Assembly: GCA_022315425.1 (NCBI GenBank)
Contig: JAIUPT010000033.1
Location: 1,984,001 to 2,048,000 of the forward strand
Length of the DNA: 64,000 nt
Direction of reading: 5' to 3'
Source of the DNA: Pseudevernia furfuracea
Lineage: Eukaryota; Ascomycota; Lecanoromycetes; Lecanorales; Parmeliaceae
The position numbers and the translations under genes were made by a program. Each line of letters begins with the position of its first letter. The stretch's first letter is position 1. The notes under the pieces were generated by a model. That model saw nothing but the letters and a program-made list of their open reading frames with translations, was not told where the DNA came from and ran no database searches. Below are positions 54,492 to 64,000 of this stretch, in pieces.

Positions 54492-56035
54492 ATGAAGTTT
54501 CTGAATACTACGATTCCTTCCTGGAATACATTCTTGCTCCGCGCATCCAATACCAGGGCCGCAGCATCATGTTTCCTTCCATCGGGCGAGCCAGCTTCTG
54601 ATCCTCCATGTGATCCTGACGCATCTGTGAGTATGTGCTGCGCCAACCCAGCAGAGTGCCTATCGAACGGTCTCTGCCTCACTCTGAAGGATGATCCAAG
54701 CCCTGGTGCGAATATCAGCTACGCTCGAGGAGCCTGCACCGATGACCAGTGGGGTTCTAGCATTTGTCCCCAACACTGCCTTGCTGGTAGGTGCTTCTCA
54801 TTTCTCCCAAATTCTCGACCGCAAGTGGCGAGATTAACACCGGCTAAGTGTTTCCTCTCCATTAGACCCAGGCAGCGTTATAGATGCCTCGGCTGTCAAT
54901 TTCAGAAGTAACGGCGTTCGGGTTTGGAAGTGCGGAAATGCCAAAGGGTACAGCTCACCCGCAAGCTACGGCTGTGAATCAAGGGGCGAAGGCGCTCGCT
55001 GTTGTAGCACGACATCCGCTCTTTTCGAACTCGGCGCTGCAACCATGGGCAATCTTTCCGTCCCTACTTCTACTACCGGATCCTCGTCATCAAGCTCCGT
55101 GGCATCGAATACAATGTCTACTACACTGTCTGCCTCAACCTCAGGAATTCCCTTGCCGTTCCCGTTCTACGTTATCAGTAACATCACCTGTTACAACTTT
55201 GACCACGCCTACTTGATCTTCTTTGACCTCATCCTTGACCGCATCAGCACTACCCTCTGGAAGTGGCGGAGGGCCACTTGGCAGCGTGATCGTTGGAGTT
55301 CTCGGTGGAACAGCCGTCCTATGTATGCTCTCGAGCGTAATATCGGTCCAGGCTTTCGCATCGCCCCATAGAGAACAGCCTTCGTTGCCATCTACACCGG
55401 TGGATGATATACCGAGTGTCTTTGTGCTTATACGAGGTGTCCAAATGGTCCTTCAAAGCGCACGAGAATGGATTACTCAGGGGGCTTTGGGAGCACTCAC
55501 TGGTCATAATTGGAGTCCCACGATATCCCCGCTCTCGGAGAACATGAATACTGCTGTCGAAAAGCTGTTCGACAAGAATGAGAGAGATACGCCTGATCCA
55601 AAAATCAGGGAGATGTATAAATCAATGATTCAAGGCCTCAGAAAAGCCTTTAGGTTACATACTGTCGTGCCGGGTGAGCCAGGCTTTATCTTCACTTGGC
55701 TGGTCATGGTTCAAGCATCCTACACCGCCCAATTAGGAAAGAAAGGTCCGATGCCACTGGTTATCCTCGCCCCCTACGCCGTCCTTATTCATAGCAGCGA
55801 TGACCAGTGGTGGATCGAAGGCCGAGGTGCTCAACTCCTTGAAGCCATATATCGAACACTTCCACCCGCATGGCTTTCAGCGGTGGAGTTGCCCGGGAAG
55901 ATTGTCACAAGAGGCTGGAATTGGCCAACTGACCTTGTCCGAGCTGATCCAGCGCTCTCAAAGTTTGCCGGGCACGGACAATGGGGAATCCGAGAAACCG
56001 GGATGCAAGGTCAAGGCTTCATCCGAGGTTCGTGA
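54492..56035 (+). CDS. Chimera: Cys-rich surface domain, one membrane helix, transcription-factor C-terminal domain
   Basis: Three exons, 54492-54786, 54866-55177 and 55248-56035, giving 464 residues. The N-terminal part is the fungal surface pattern CFLPSGEPA, VSMCCAN..ECLSNGLC, ARGACTDDQWGSSICPQHC, YGCES..GARCC, followed by a Ser/Thr linker (about 155-205), then Gly-rich LPSGSGGGPLG and a hydrophobic helix (SVIVGVLGGTAVLCMLSSVISV, about 215-236). Instead of the usual short basic tail it continues in the same frame into AFASPHREQPSL, PVDDIPSVFVLIRGVQMVLQSAREWI, GLRKAF, FIFTWLVMV, PMPLVILAPYAVLIHSSDDQWWIEGRGAQLLEAIYRTLP, which is the C-terminal part of the fungal Zn2Cys6 regulatory domain. 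No DNA-binding domain is present. No signal peptide is evident. Without the 70-nt second intron the frame contains a TGA. Confidence 0.72.
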
Positions 56036-56581
56036 AGAGGATCGCCTCAAGACCACGGAATCCACCATCAAAGCTGCAGACTGGAATGTCGAATTGTATT
56101 ACTTCCGAGTGACTCGATGTCTTGAGGTGAACAAGTTTTCTGCAGGCCCCTTTTCATAGAGCAATTTTTTTATCGAAAGGTCAGGTACGTATACAGAGCG
56201 AAGCCTTTTCGCAGCTTACAAAGCTGAACCATTGTCTCTAATTGGGACGGGCAAGATTCTCCCCTCTTCGTGTCTCTCTTTCACACCGATTGTGAGTACA
56301 AAGAGCTTTTTTCTGCCCCTTTGTGTGTCTCGTCCACACTTTTCGTCCATTTGTCTCGCTAGAGGATCTCTTTATGCCCCGACGACCTCACCAACCACCA
56401 TTAGTTGCTCATACAGGTCCTCGATCGACCAAGAAGCAATCACACCCGCGAAAGTCGTGACAGCTGTCTTCTCTACCAAAAGGACATCATTGCACCATCC
56501 TCAGCATGCCTACCTTCGACGACACATGGATATTCCCCAATACCAGCATCCCGCCCATCGGTACCGGAGCCGATCACAACC
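56036..56581. other. Intergenic, 0.5 kb
   Basis: No gene is recognised. The frame of the following ORF is open back to 56405, but its earlier part lacks coding character. Confidence 0.4.
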
Positions 56582-57061
56582 ATGTCGAGAGCTTCCCTTT
56601 CAATTCGAAGAACTGCCGCCGACGCATGTCCCACCGACCCTCACACACAACCTCCCTGCGACGACCTCTCATGCCCAGAATGCACGTGCATATGGCGGAC
56701 TCGCGACTTGACTTGTCCAAAATGCGCCGCACGCTTCACTTGCCCGTCCCAGGAACAAGCGCCTCCGTCGTCGTCGTCGTCGTCGGAGCTTGACGGTCTG
56801 CCTGTTCCCTCAAGCCACAGGACCGCAGTGCCAGATGATGCCTACGACGGCGACGGTGAACGTGGCGCCATATTCTATTTCCAACCCCCCCCCCCCCGGT
56901 ATGAACTATGTGGATCATTCACCGGTGACGATGTAAACAACAAAAAAAATCGATCCCATGGCGCATTCCGCTCGTCCCGTCCCGGGTACGACAGGGGTAA
57001 AGGGAACTCCGTGCACCACGACCCACTCCAGCGCATCCGCACGCGACAAGTCTTCGAATAA
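56582..57061 (+). CDS. Small Cys-rich, possibly zinc-ribbon, hypothetical protein
   Basis: 159 residues from the ATG at 56582. A Cys cluster near residues 14-50 reads ACP, CDDLSCPECTC, LTCPKCAARFTCP, giving two CPxC knuckles 14 residues apart, which resembles a zinc ribbon. The rest is Ser/Pro-rich and basic. A run of 13 C at about 56886-56898 encodes a proline stretch and is a likely slippage site. Two other plus-strand frames overlap most of it, so the correct frame is not certain; the paired CPxC motifs are the reason for choosing this one. No homologue is recognised. Confidence 0.4.
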   Translation: MSRASLSIRRTAADACPTDPHTQPPCDDLSCPECTCIWRTRDLTCPKCAARFTCPSQEQAPPSSSSSSELDGLPVPSSHRTAVPDDAYDGDGERGAIFYFQPPPPRYELCGSFTGDDVNNKKNRSHGAFRSSRPGYDRGKGNSVHHDPLQRIRTRQVFE

Positions 57062-58721
57062 ACCGTCCTCCGGCCACCCGGGAGCGTCGGAGCTGGGAGA
57101 AGAGGGTACGGGATGGGACTGGGGCTCGGCGTGCTGAGGGGGAGGGGAAGGGGATGGGGATGGACAGGGCGCCATCAGTGTACGAGATCGTGAGGAGGTT
57201 GGATGAGAGCCTTGACGGGATGAGCGAGGAATAAGCGAGGAATAAGCGAGGAATAAGAGAGAGGAAGGGAGGGAGTGGGGGAGAGAAGATGCAACGCGAA
57301 CGAAGGCTTACTTGTAAATGTCGTGCGGAGAGTCGGTAGAGTAAAAGGGTTCACTACGTAAGGTAGTTGGGGATTTTAGACGTTGCCAAAATGGAGGGAT
57401 ATTAAAAGAGCTCGGCGTTCGCACTAAGTAAGGTAGAGTACGAGTAGGTAGGTACCTACGGTAAGTACTCTATTACATAGAGTACAGTATTATTTGCAGT
57501 TTTGATTTTCTTTTTCAAACCGGATCGTAAAAACCTACTCTATTGCTTGCGATCTATAAAGTCGTTGTCTTGTTTGACCACTCAGTTTTTTTTTATATTC
57601 TTCATGCCCAATTTTGATGGAGAATGAATCTGATAGGGTTACTCACGTTACTCACGTTACTTACTGTACCTTAACGCCTAAATTGATTGCCATTACTTAC
57701 TCTACTTATGGCTACTTACTCTACTCTACTGAGACTCTAGAGGGTTGCCTTGCCCTTTCCCCCTTCCCAACCCACAGAGCTTTGTTTTCTCCTTGTTTTT
57801 GTCTTGCATTGAGAGATTTCCGTAGCTAGGGTAATTTGCCTTTGGCTGCGATTTGAGAAATTACCTTACCTATTCCATCTTAGAGTACTTTTACTTTCAC
57901 CCGCAGGTACCGAGTAACCATTTTTGGTAAGGAGCTCGTCTCGCCTTTTCCTTCGACAAATATCCTTCTCGATGATGCGCAAAAAGTGTATGTATGCGCT
58001 TCGGTTTTTTTTTCTTCTTTTTTCTGGCTGGGTGGTGGATTGGGGGTTGCGTTTTTTTCCTTTCTTTCTCCAACGACGTTGTGCTTTACCCCCAAGCTCG
58101 CGGATAGGACGGTTGTGTGAGATTGATTGTGGGGTAGGATCAGCGATATGTTGACGTCTTTCCAATTCCATGCAAGATGGAGCGGCTCTGCGCTAATGAT
58201 CGGCTGTCGACTAATATGTAGAGAATTCATCGTTGTCGTTGATACCTCCTCGGCACGGTGTGCTGCAATATTCATGAAATCAAATGAATGGCCTCGAAGT
58301 AATTGGGGGTATTGCAAAAATTGACCATCCACTTTGTGGCAAACGGTACTCGTACATTCAAACGGGCATCCGCCCAAGCGACGGCTCTGCATGTGTCAAA
58401 GCTGCCATTGAATTTTGAAATTCCTGTGCGCTTTGCGGCTAATTTCAATACAGAGCCTCTCCAGCTTGCATAATGCACTTGACGCTTGGACGTATGATGG
58501 GGTTCCTGCGGGTCACAGCGATCCGAGCCTTGTATGGAAGATGTTTCAGATGCTCTTTTGGAATGAATGATAAGAAAGAAAGAAATGGCCTTCCTACCCT
58601 GTAACGATTCCTCGGTCCCGACCAACGATCTACGTTTTCTTCGACCAACAGAGCAACTTCTTTGATTATTTGGACGAAGATAGCGACGAGGCGGGAACGT
58701 TGCAATTGTTTGTTGGAAGAC
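57062..58721. other. Intergenic, 1.7 kb, upstream of copper ATPase
   Basis: No gene is recognised. The stretch has a purine-rich part with three AGGAATAAGCG-like units (57221-57260), then clusters of GTAGGTA/TACCTAC and TTACT-type short repeats (57420-57480, 57640-57735). The frame of the ATPase is open back to 58662 but only to a TTG. Confidence 0.45.
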
Positions 58722-61403
58722 ATGTCGCTTTCTCGCAGTGGCAAAGGTGGATCGTGCGACGGTGATGTTTCGCACAGCTCCGCAACCAGTCAGTGTCCCG
58801 GAGAAGACTGCTGCAGGGAGCCGCATGGGCACGACGAGGGGACATGGGATACCAGCGCGATCGAGGAGCCGTCGGAAGCACACCGGGTTACTGGCCATGA
58901 TTCAAATGTACCCATCCGCACGGTTCACAGCCCAGGGACACTGCGAGAATGTGTGAATGATGATGTTGAAGAAGGCCCAACGCATACCGAGCACGTCATT
59001 CTCAAGTTCCAAGGTTCCAACTGCCCAGGCTGCACAAGCAAGATCTCAAAAGCCTTCCAGTCAATGCGGGCTGTTCACAACTTGCAAATGAACACCGTCC
59101 TTCTGCAGGCGGATTTTGACCTCGATCTCGCCAAGTCTTCGGTTCGCAATGTCATCGATTCTGTGAAAACTACGACGGGCCGTGCCTGCCAGAGGATCGG
59201 AGATGGTTGGCAAGAGCTGGATGTTGTGGTATCGGGCAGTCGCGGGGACTTTGCGGCAAATGCTATGCTGCCTTTTGGGCTCAAAGATGTGACGCAAGTG
59301 GATAGACATAATTTCTCTGTAAAGTATGATGCAAATATCATAGGCGCCCGACAGCTCCTGAAGGCCTTGAACACGGATGTGGACAATTCGGTTAGCTTGG
59401 CTGATACAAAACCTCTTGGTGAGGTACCCACGGAGATTCGAGCAATAGCATACACCACAGCATTGTCCTGGATATTCACTGTCCCAATACTGGTCCTCGC
59501 GTGGGCGCCGCTTCCTAAGCACACGATTGCATACGGGGCAGTATCTCTGGCATTGGCGACTGTCATTCAGGTCGTCGTTGCTGGACCTTTCTATCCGAGA
59601 GCTTTTCGGAGCTTGATCTTGAACCGAGCGATCGATCTCGATTTGTTGGTGGTCTTGAGCACGTCTATAACCTATGGATTTTCTGTAGCGTCTTTCGTAT
59701 GCGAGATAAAGGGCACTCATCTTGTTTCCGGGATCTACTTCGAGACCAGCGCTCTGCTTATAACTCTCATCATGATGGGACGATTGATGAGTGACTTTGC
59801 CTGCCATAGAGCTTTCCGAAGTGGCTCTATCAAATCATTGCAGACACGGTCCGCTCTTCTCGTCGATACCCCAGGCTCGTCTATTGAGAGGGAATTGGAT
59901 GTCGATGTCCGTCTGCTGCAGCTTGGCGATACGTTCAGAGTGAAGCCTAGCTGTCCGGTTGCGACGGACGGTACAATTGTCTCTGGAGTATCCGAATTCG
60001 ACGAATCCGTGCTGACTGGGGAGGCAAATTTGGTGAGGAGAACAGCTGGGTCATCGGTCATCGCAGGGTCCGTCAATCTTGGTGGTGCCGTTCTGGTCCA
60101 AGTCACTCGACTACCGGGATACAATACAATTGACGAGATTGTGGGATTGGTCGAGGAGGTGACACACTCGAAGACCAAAGCTCAGCAGACTGCCGATGAG
60201 GTTGCCAAATGGATAGTTCCCGCCAGTGCGACGCTCGCCATGTTGACCTTGATCGTTTGGTTCACGGTCAACATAACATACCGAGAAGAGTCAACTAGCT
60301 CAGCCATCTTGAATGCCATACCCTATGCCATCTCGGTACTTGTCGTATGCTGTCCATGCGCCATAGCCTTTGCTGTACCCATGGTCCTCGTCATTGCGAG
60401 TGGAGTTGGAGCAAAGCATGGTGTGGTCTTCAGATCAGCGGAAGCGATGAGGGTAGCTAGAGGCGTGACCCACGTCGTCTTTGACAAAACGGGCACTCTG
60501 ACGCAAGGTTGCTTATCGGTAGTGAGCGAGGAGTATTTCTCTGAGACTCAAAGTTTGAGTGCTGCTGTCGTGCTCGCTCTGACGAGCCAGTCAGATCATC
60601 CGGTGTCGTTGGCGGTGTCTAAGCACCTTAAAGCTGCAGGCGTCGAGCCTGCTACTGTCGCTCATGTTACCCCAGTAGTCGGCAAAGGCATTGAAGGTAC
60701 TTATAACGGGCGGAATGTGCGTATTGGGAATGCTCGATGGCTAAGGGTAGAACATCAACCAGCTGTACTGTCCCTTGTCTCCAAGAATCTCACAGTCTTG
60801 TGCGCTACTCAAGGAGATCGACTCATTGGCCTTTTCGGACTGGAAGCTACTTTGCGCGATGACGCGAGCACTGTCGTTGCTAGCTTGGTCGAGCGAGGCA
60901 TAGTCGTGTCAATTCTAAGCGGCGATGAGATTGGTGCAGTGCAAAAGGTGGCCCTCAAGCTTGGGATTCCTCATGAAGTTGTCAGGGCTCGATGTACGCC
61001 ACGAGAGAAGCAGCAGTACGTCAAGGAGCTCATGCAAGCTGACAATAATACCGTTCTTTTCTGCGGTGACGGAGTCAATGATGCGGCCGCTCTTTCTCAG
61101 GCCAGTGTCGGCGTGCATATAAATAGTGGTACGGGTACTGCGTGGACCGCAGGGGACGCTGTCCTCATCAGACCTTCTCTTTTGGGAATTCTCGTGCTTA
61201 TAGACCTGTCTCGGGATTCTTGCCGCCAGATCGTCTTCAATTTTACTTGGGCTGCAGTCTATAATGTCCTTGCTATTTTGCTTGCTGCTGGCGCCTTTGT
61301 CCATGTACGTCTGTCTCCTCAGTATGCTGGGCTTGGAGAGGCTGTGAGCGTTTTACCCGTGATTCTCGTCCCGCTACAGCTGCGATGGAGGAAGTATTTG
61401 TAG
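58722..61403 (+). CDS. Copper-type P1B ATPase
   Basis: Intronless from the ATG at 58722, 893 residues. The N-terminal 85 residues are Cys/His-rich (SCDGD, QCPGEDCCREPHGH), followed by one HMA-like domain with NCPGC (Cys 101 and 104). Then come the P-type features in order: about six helices, DESVLTGEA, the metal-site helix with CPC at residues 544-546 (VCCPCAI), the phosphorylation site DKTGTLT with Asp at 588, SDHPVS (the P1B His-Pro loop) and GDGVNDAAA from residue 782. The CPC motif marks the P1B-1 group, exporters of Cu+ or Ag+; the DKTGT Asp is phosphorylated in each cycle. It probably pumps copper out of the cytosol at the plasma or Golgi membrane. The end (SPQYAGLGEAVSVLPVI) fits fungal copper-resistance ATPases. 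An upstream exon is possible because the frame stays open to 58662 with two more Cys. Confidence 0.9.
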   Translation: MSLSRSGKGGSCDGDVSHSSATSQCPGEDCCREPHGHDEGTWDTSAIEEPSEAHRVTGHDSNVPIRTVHSPGTLRECVNDDVEEGPTHTEHVILKFQGSNCPGCTSKISKAFQSMRAVHNLQMNTVLLQADFDLDLAKSSVRNVIDSVKTTTGRACQRIGDGWQELDVVVSGSRGDFAANAMLPFGLKDVTQVDRHNFSVKYDANIIGARQLLKALNTDVDNSVSLADTKPLGEVPTEIRAIAYTTALSWIFTVPILVLAWAPLPKHTIAYGAVSLALATVIQVVVAGPFYPRAFRSLILNRAIDLDLLVVLSTSITYGFSVASFVCEIKGTHLVSGIYFETSALLITLIMMGRLMSDFACHRAFRSGSIKSLQTRSALLVDTPGSSIERELDVDVRLLQLGDTFRVKPSCPVATDGTIVSGVSEFDESVLTGEANLVRRTAGSSVIAGSVNLGGAVLVQVTRLPGYNTIDEIVGLVEEVTHSKTKAQQTADEVAKWIVPASATLAMLTLIVWFTVNITYREESTSSAILNAIPYAISVLVVCCPCAIAFAVPMVLVIASGVGAKHGVVFRSAEAMRVARGVTHVVFDKTGTLTQGCLSVVSEEYFSETQSLSAAVVLALTSQSDHPVSLAVSKHLKAAGVEPATVAHVTPVVGKGIEGTYNGRNVRIGNARWLRVEHQPAVLSLVSKNLTVLCATQGDRLIGLFGLEATLRDDASTVVASLVERGIVVSILSGDEIGAVQKVALKLGIPHEVVRARCTPREKQQYVKELMQADNNTVLFCGDGVNDAAALSQASVGVHINSGTGTAWTAGDAVLIRPSLLGILVLIDLSRDSCRQIVFNFTWAAVYNVLAILLAAGAFVHVRLSPQYAGLGEAVSVLPVILVPLQLRWRKYL

Positions 61404-63562
61404 TCTGCGGCTTTCAATGGATAGCATACACACCGATTTTGAAGCCGGAATCTTCATCTATAATTTCTAGATGGCAAAATGTAGAAAAGGAATCAAATGG
61501 AGTAGGCAGTGTTGCAGTAGAGACGGATTGGAATCAATGAACCAGGCTGTATGAGCATTGCACCAGAGCAAGTCGTCACCGTAATGATTTCTGCACCGCA
61601 ACAGTGGGCATTGAGACCATGAATAATTAAGGACAGGTGATGCCCCTAGTGCTTGAAGGCTCATCGAGTCACGATCCGCATTTCCGTGTTTGGATTTAGC
61701 CTAATAGACCTAGCCTAATACTAGTTGGGGTTTAAATGATGATGCGTACGAGGTTCCAGAAGGCCGCTAGAACTCGGGGATATATACGAATGGTGCCGTA
61801 CCGGGTGAGAGACCAAGCACGTGCACAAAGTTTCCCTGGTGTAGAGTAATGATGGCTGCATGAAAGAGCTGTGAATAATACAACATCAGGTCCACGTCGT
61901 CAAGGCTAGTTGAACCAACACGAGCGGTCGCTGGGTGGCAAGCGTGGCCAATAATAGAGTATCTTCGCCGACAAATGGACAAAAATATCTCACGCCGAAG
62001 TCTGCCATGTTCCGTTGACATTATTGTCGTATAGGTATACATAGGTATACATAGGTATACATAGGTATACATAGGTATACATAGGTATCAGAAGTGAGAG
62101 AGTACACATGAAAGGCTGAAGATAGTCCCGAAGAAAGGTGCTCGAAGCTTAGCACTGCCCTCACCCTCAAAAGAGATGGTGTTGTTGAAAATGAAGAGGT
62201 CAAGGTTTTTGGTGAAACAGCCACGCGGTGACGCGAGTCAGGGACTCAGGGTCGAGTATCGTTCATCAAACAGCCTTTCAGTGCCTGGCTCCAGGCATCT
62301 TTCGGTGAAAAGGATGCTGGGTGATGATAGAGAAGTCGAGAAGTCACGAGATGGAAGTGTTGAAAGTTGACGGTGAAAGCTCAACTCACTACTCTGTACC
62401 TCGGTAGAAGTTTAGGGGACTTGTGGCAGGCACAGGGAAGATCCCTGCATGCCCCGCCACGCTTCCCCAGACTCTTCAGTGCCAGGCTAGGGAATTCTCC
62501 GTACGCTAATATTTAAGTAGCAGCCACTGACCCACTGTTATTACTATTAGCCGTTGGCCGTTGGGTTAATAATAACGAGAAGGGTGTTGTTGTTGTTGAC
62601 GAAAACGACCAGAAACACGAACAGGTGCCGGCTGCAGTGAAGGTTGCAGTAACGACGGCCAAAAAGTGATTTTTATGATAAACACCAGTTGCTTCGGATA
62701 AGCCGAGATGCGGAAAAGGCTGACTGCTGAGAAGGCAAGATTATAGGTGAAGGGTAGAAGTGGATCTGATCAAATCACATGTCTTGAAAAGATCCACTCA
62801 GAAAGTACCAGTGCCACATGCTCGTGACAGTGTGTATTCGGTTGAACCAATGATATTCATGACACCGTTCTCACCAATCATTGTCGCCGGATCCGTTCGT
62901 TCTAGGCGTTGATTGCATGAATCTGGGTACATGCAGGCCGCGCCTCCTGCCTTTCCCAGTGAGAAATGCACGCACTGCGTCCTGAGTCTCCTTGGCAGAG
63001 AGGTACGGTCTCGGGTAGACCTCCAGGGCCTGACAGGACCACCGACCACCAACTTGTCGGCTTAAATTGCAGTCCAAGCACGCGTTGGTATCGTGTTGAA
63101 TGTTCGATACGGGCAAAATGATGAGGCCAAATAGACTCTGCCTTCCTTAGAGAAATGTTTAAAAGAGAAAGGTTCAAGAGTGAAGAGAGACCAAAGAGCC
63201 CATTCTAACCAATTATTGACAAGCTTATGCGACCAAGAAAAGGCTTACAGGATCTGCATTAGCCTTTGTAAACCCCTCACTCACCCTTGTGTTGTGCTTG
63301 GTGAATTGCAAGGCTGTGTGGTAGTCTGTAGTCGTAGTACTCGGTAGATACAAAGCAACAAGCATTCCAGAACACCCTGCGCAACGACCCGTTTGCATAC
63401 AAATCTAAGTCCAGCCCCCCCCCAACTTCCCATCCATTTCCTTCTTTTCTCCTATTCATCCGCTGATCAAGCTCTTCTCCCCTTCCTTCCTCCCCATCCT
63501 CCTTCCTCGTATGCTTTGTGCTCTCTGAAACTCAGTCCTACCAGCTTGAGCGACAACCCACC
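61404..63562. other. Intergenic, 2.2 kb, upstream of sugar transporter
   Basis: No gene is recognised. Overlapping minus-strand frames at 62798-63177 have no motif that I can defend. The last 150 bases are C/T-rich (63410-63500), a typical strong fungal leader, before the transporter ATG. Confidence 0.45.
62031..62089. repeat. 10-bp tandem repeat, ATAGGTATAC x5.8
   Basis: Five perfect ATAGGTATAC units (62031-62080) and a partial sixth. Each unit contains the palindrome GTATAC. Confidence 0.95.
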
Positions 63563-64000
63563 ATGGCGGACTACAACGAGAAGGCCGATTTGGCGCACGT
63601 CGACCAAAGCCTGGACCAGTATGACGAGAAAAATGTCCGTGGACATGGCTCTCGTCAACAGTCCGTCTCTTTGAATAGAAATGTGACCGCCAGGTTGGTT
63701 ACTCTTCTCTTCCCCAACGAACTCAGTCAGTCTGATCTTGAAACCATACAGAATTCAAAATCCTCTCGCCGGCATTCCTCGAGATACTCTCTTCTACAAT
63801 GTCGAGCAATTTGCCCAAGAGGCCGGCATGCAAGACATGATCCCTCTCTTGAAAAAGGGAGCTTTGGTGGCACAGGATCCGCCCGCTTTCGAGCAAATTG
63901 CCGAGCTGGACGAAGTCGAACGCGATGCCCTTCGCAACGAAGTCCTACACAAATGGCGCCAACCAGGCGCGCTTTACTTCACCGTCATCCTTTGCTCCAT
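63563..64000 (+). CDS. MFS sugar transporter, 5' part (cut by window edge)
   Basis: Exon 1 is 63563-63693 and exon 2 begins at 63752 and runs off the window; 126 residues are visible. The start is in a good context (ccaccATGG). The cytosolic N-terminus reads MADYNEKADLAHVDQ, then across the phase 2 intron RIQNPLAGIPRDTLFYNVEQFAQEAGM, LLKKGALVAQDP, LDEVERDALRNEVLHKW and ALYFTVILCS, where the first helix would begin. This is the lead-in of fungal hexose-type MFS transporters (the NPLAGI..E.L...V..F motif). The intron starts GTTGGT. Substrate cannot be inferred from this part. Confidence 0.82.
   Translation, partial: MADYNEKADLAHVDQSLDQYDEKNVRGHGSRQQSVSLNRNVTARLVTLLFPNELSQSDLETIQNSKSSRRHSSRYSLLQCRAICPRGRHARHDPSLEKGSFGGTGSARFRANCRAGRSRTRCPSQRSPTQMAPTRRALLHRHPLLH

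Noticed and set aside
59061..60178. Long minus-strand frames opposite the copper ATPase
   Set aside because: They are shadows of a clearly conserved P-type ATPase and have no motif or family character.
62798..63177. Three overlapping minus-strand frames, possible enzyme fragment
   Set aside because: A faint likeness to an enoyl-CoA hydratase tail (ETQDAVRAFL) was noted, but nothing upstream supports it.
1..64000. tRNA genes, rRNA, CRISPR arrays and transposon ends
   Set aside because: I looked for tRNA A/B boxes, long direct repeats with spacers, terminal inverted repeats and transposase or reverse-transcriptase motifs. A few GTTCGAATC-like strings (for example near 40163) have no matching A box. 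A proper tRNA scan would be decisive.

Overview
The window is nuclear DNA of a filamentous ascomycete (Pezizomycotina). Nearly every gene carries short introns (about 45-150 nt, GT-AG, with CTRAY-like branch sites 10-20 nt before the acceptor). The gene set is typical of this group: a Zn2Cys6 regulator relic, Ser/Thr-rich GPI and membrane surface proteins, a Lys2-type adenylation-reductase, a fungal NOT4 and a Git1-type permease. No bacterial, organellar, tRNA, rRNA or CRISPR features were seen. Gene models below were built by hand from reading frames and splice signals, and each join was checked for frame. All homology statements come from recognising sequence, not from a search.

Left part (0-17 kb), mostly housekeeping: a secreted protein, an F-box-like protein, a Git1-type glycerophosphodiester permease, methylthioadenosine phosphorylase, BUD22, a polytopic membrane protein, the NDUFS3 subunit of complex I, then NOT4 divergent from it, followed by a long low-complexity ORF that may be the NOT4 C-terminus. 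Middle left (17-30 kb), gene-poor: a truncated FAD-monooxygenase relic, a possible decayed secreted-protein exon, a secreted carboxylesterase, a two-pass membrane protein, 3.2 kb of homopolymer-rich non-coding DNA, a secreted yellow/MRJP-type protein and a Gln/Met/Ile-repeat protein.

Middle right (31-44 kb): a Lys2-like adenylation-carrier-reductase enzyme lacking the usual Lys2 N-terminal domain, SUMO ligase NSE2, a mitochondrial 2-oxoglutarate/malate carrier, a dead Zn2Cys6 transcription factor and a vacuolar Ca2+/H+ exchanger whose first coding exon is only 4 nt. Right part (45-64 kb): three cell-surface proteins, one of which continues directly into the C-terminal half of a fungal transcription-factor domain; a SERAC1/SesB-type hydrolase with a one-base frameshift; a His-rich repeat protein; a P1B copper-type ATPase; and the 5' end of a sugar transporter cut by the window edge.

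The genes do not form one obvious pathway cluster. The most unusual features are the surface-protein/transcription-factor chimera (54.5-56.0 kb), the complementary transcription-factor pseudogene 14 kb away, the frameshifted hydrolase, the short Lys2-like enzyme, and the 8-nt and 4-nt coding exons in NDUFS3 and the exchanger.
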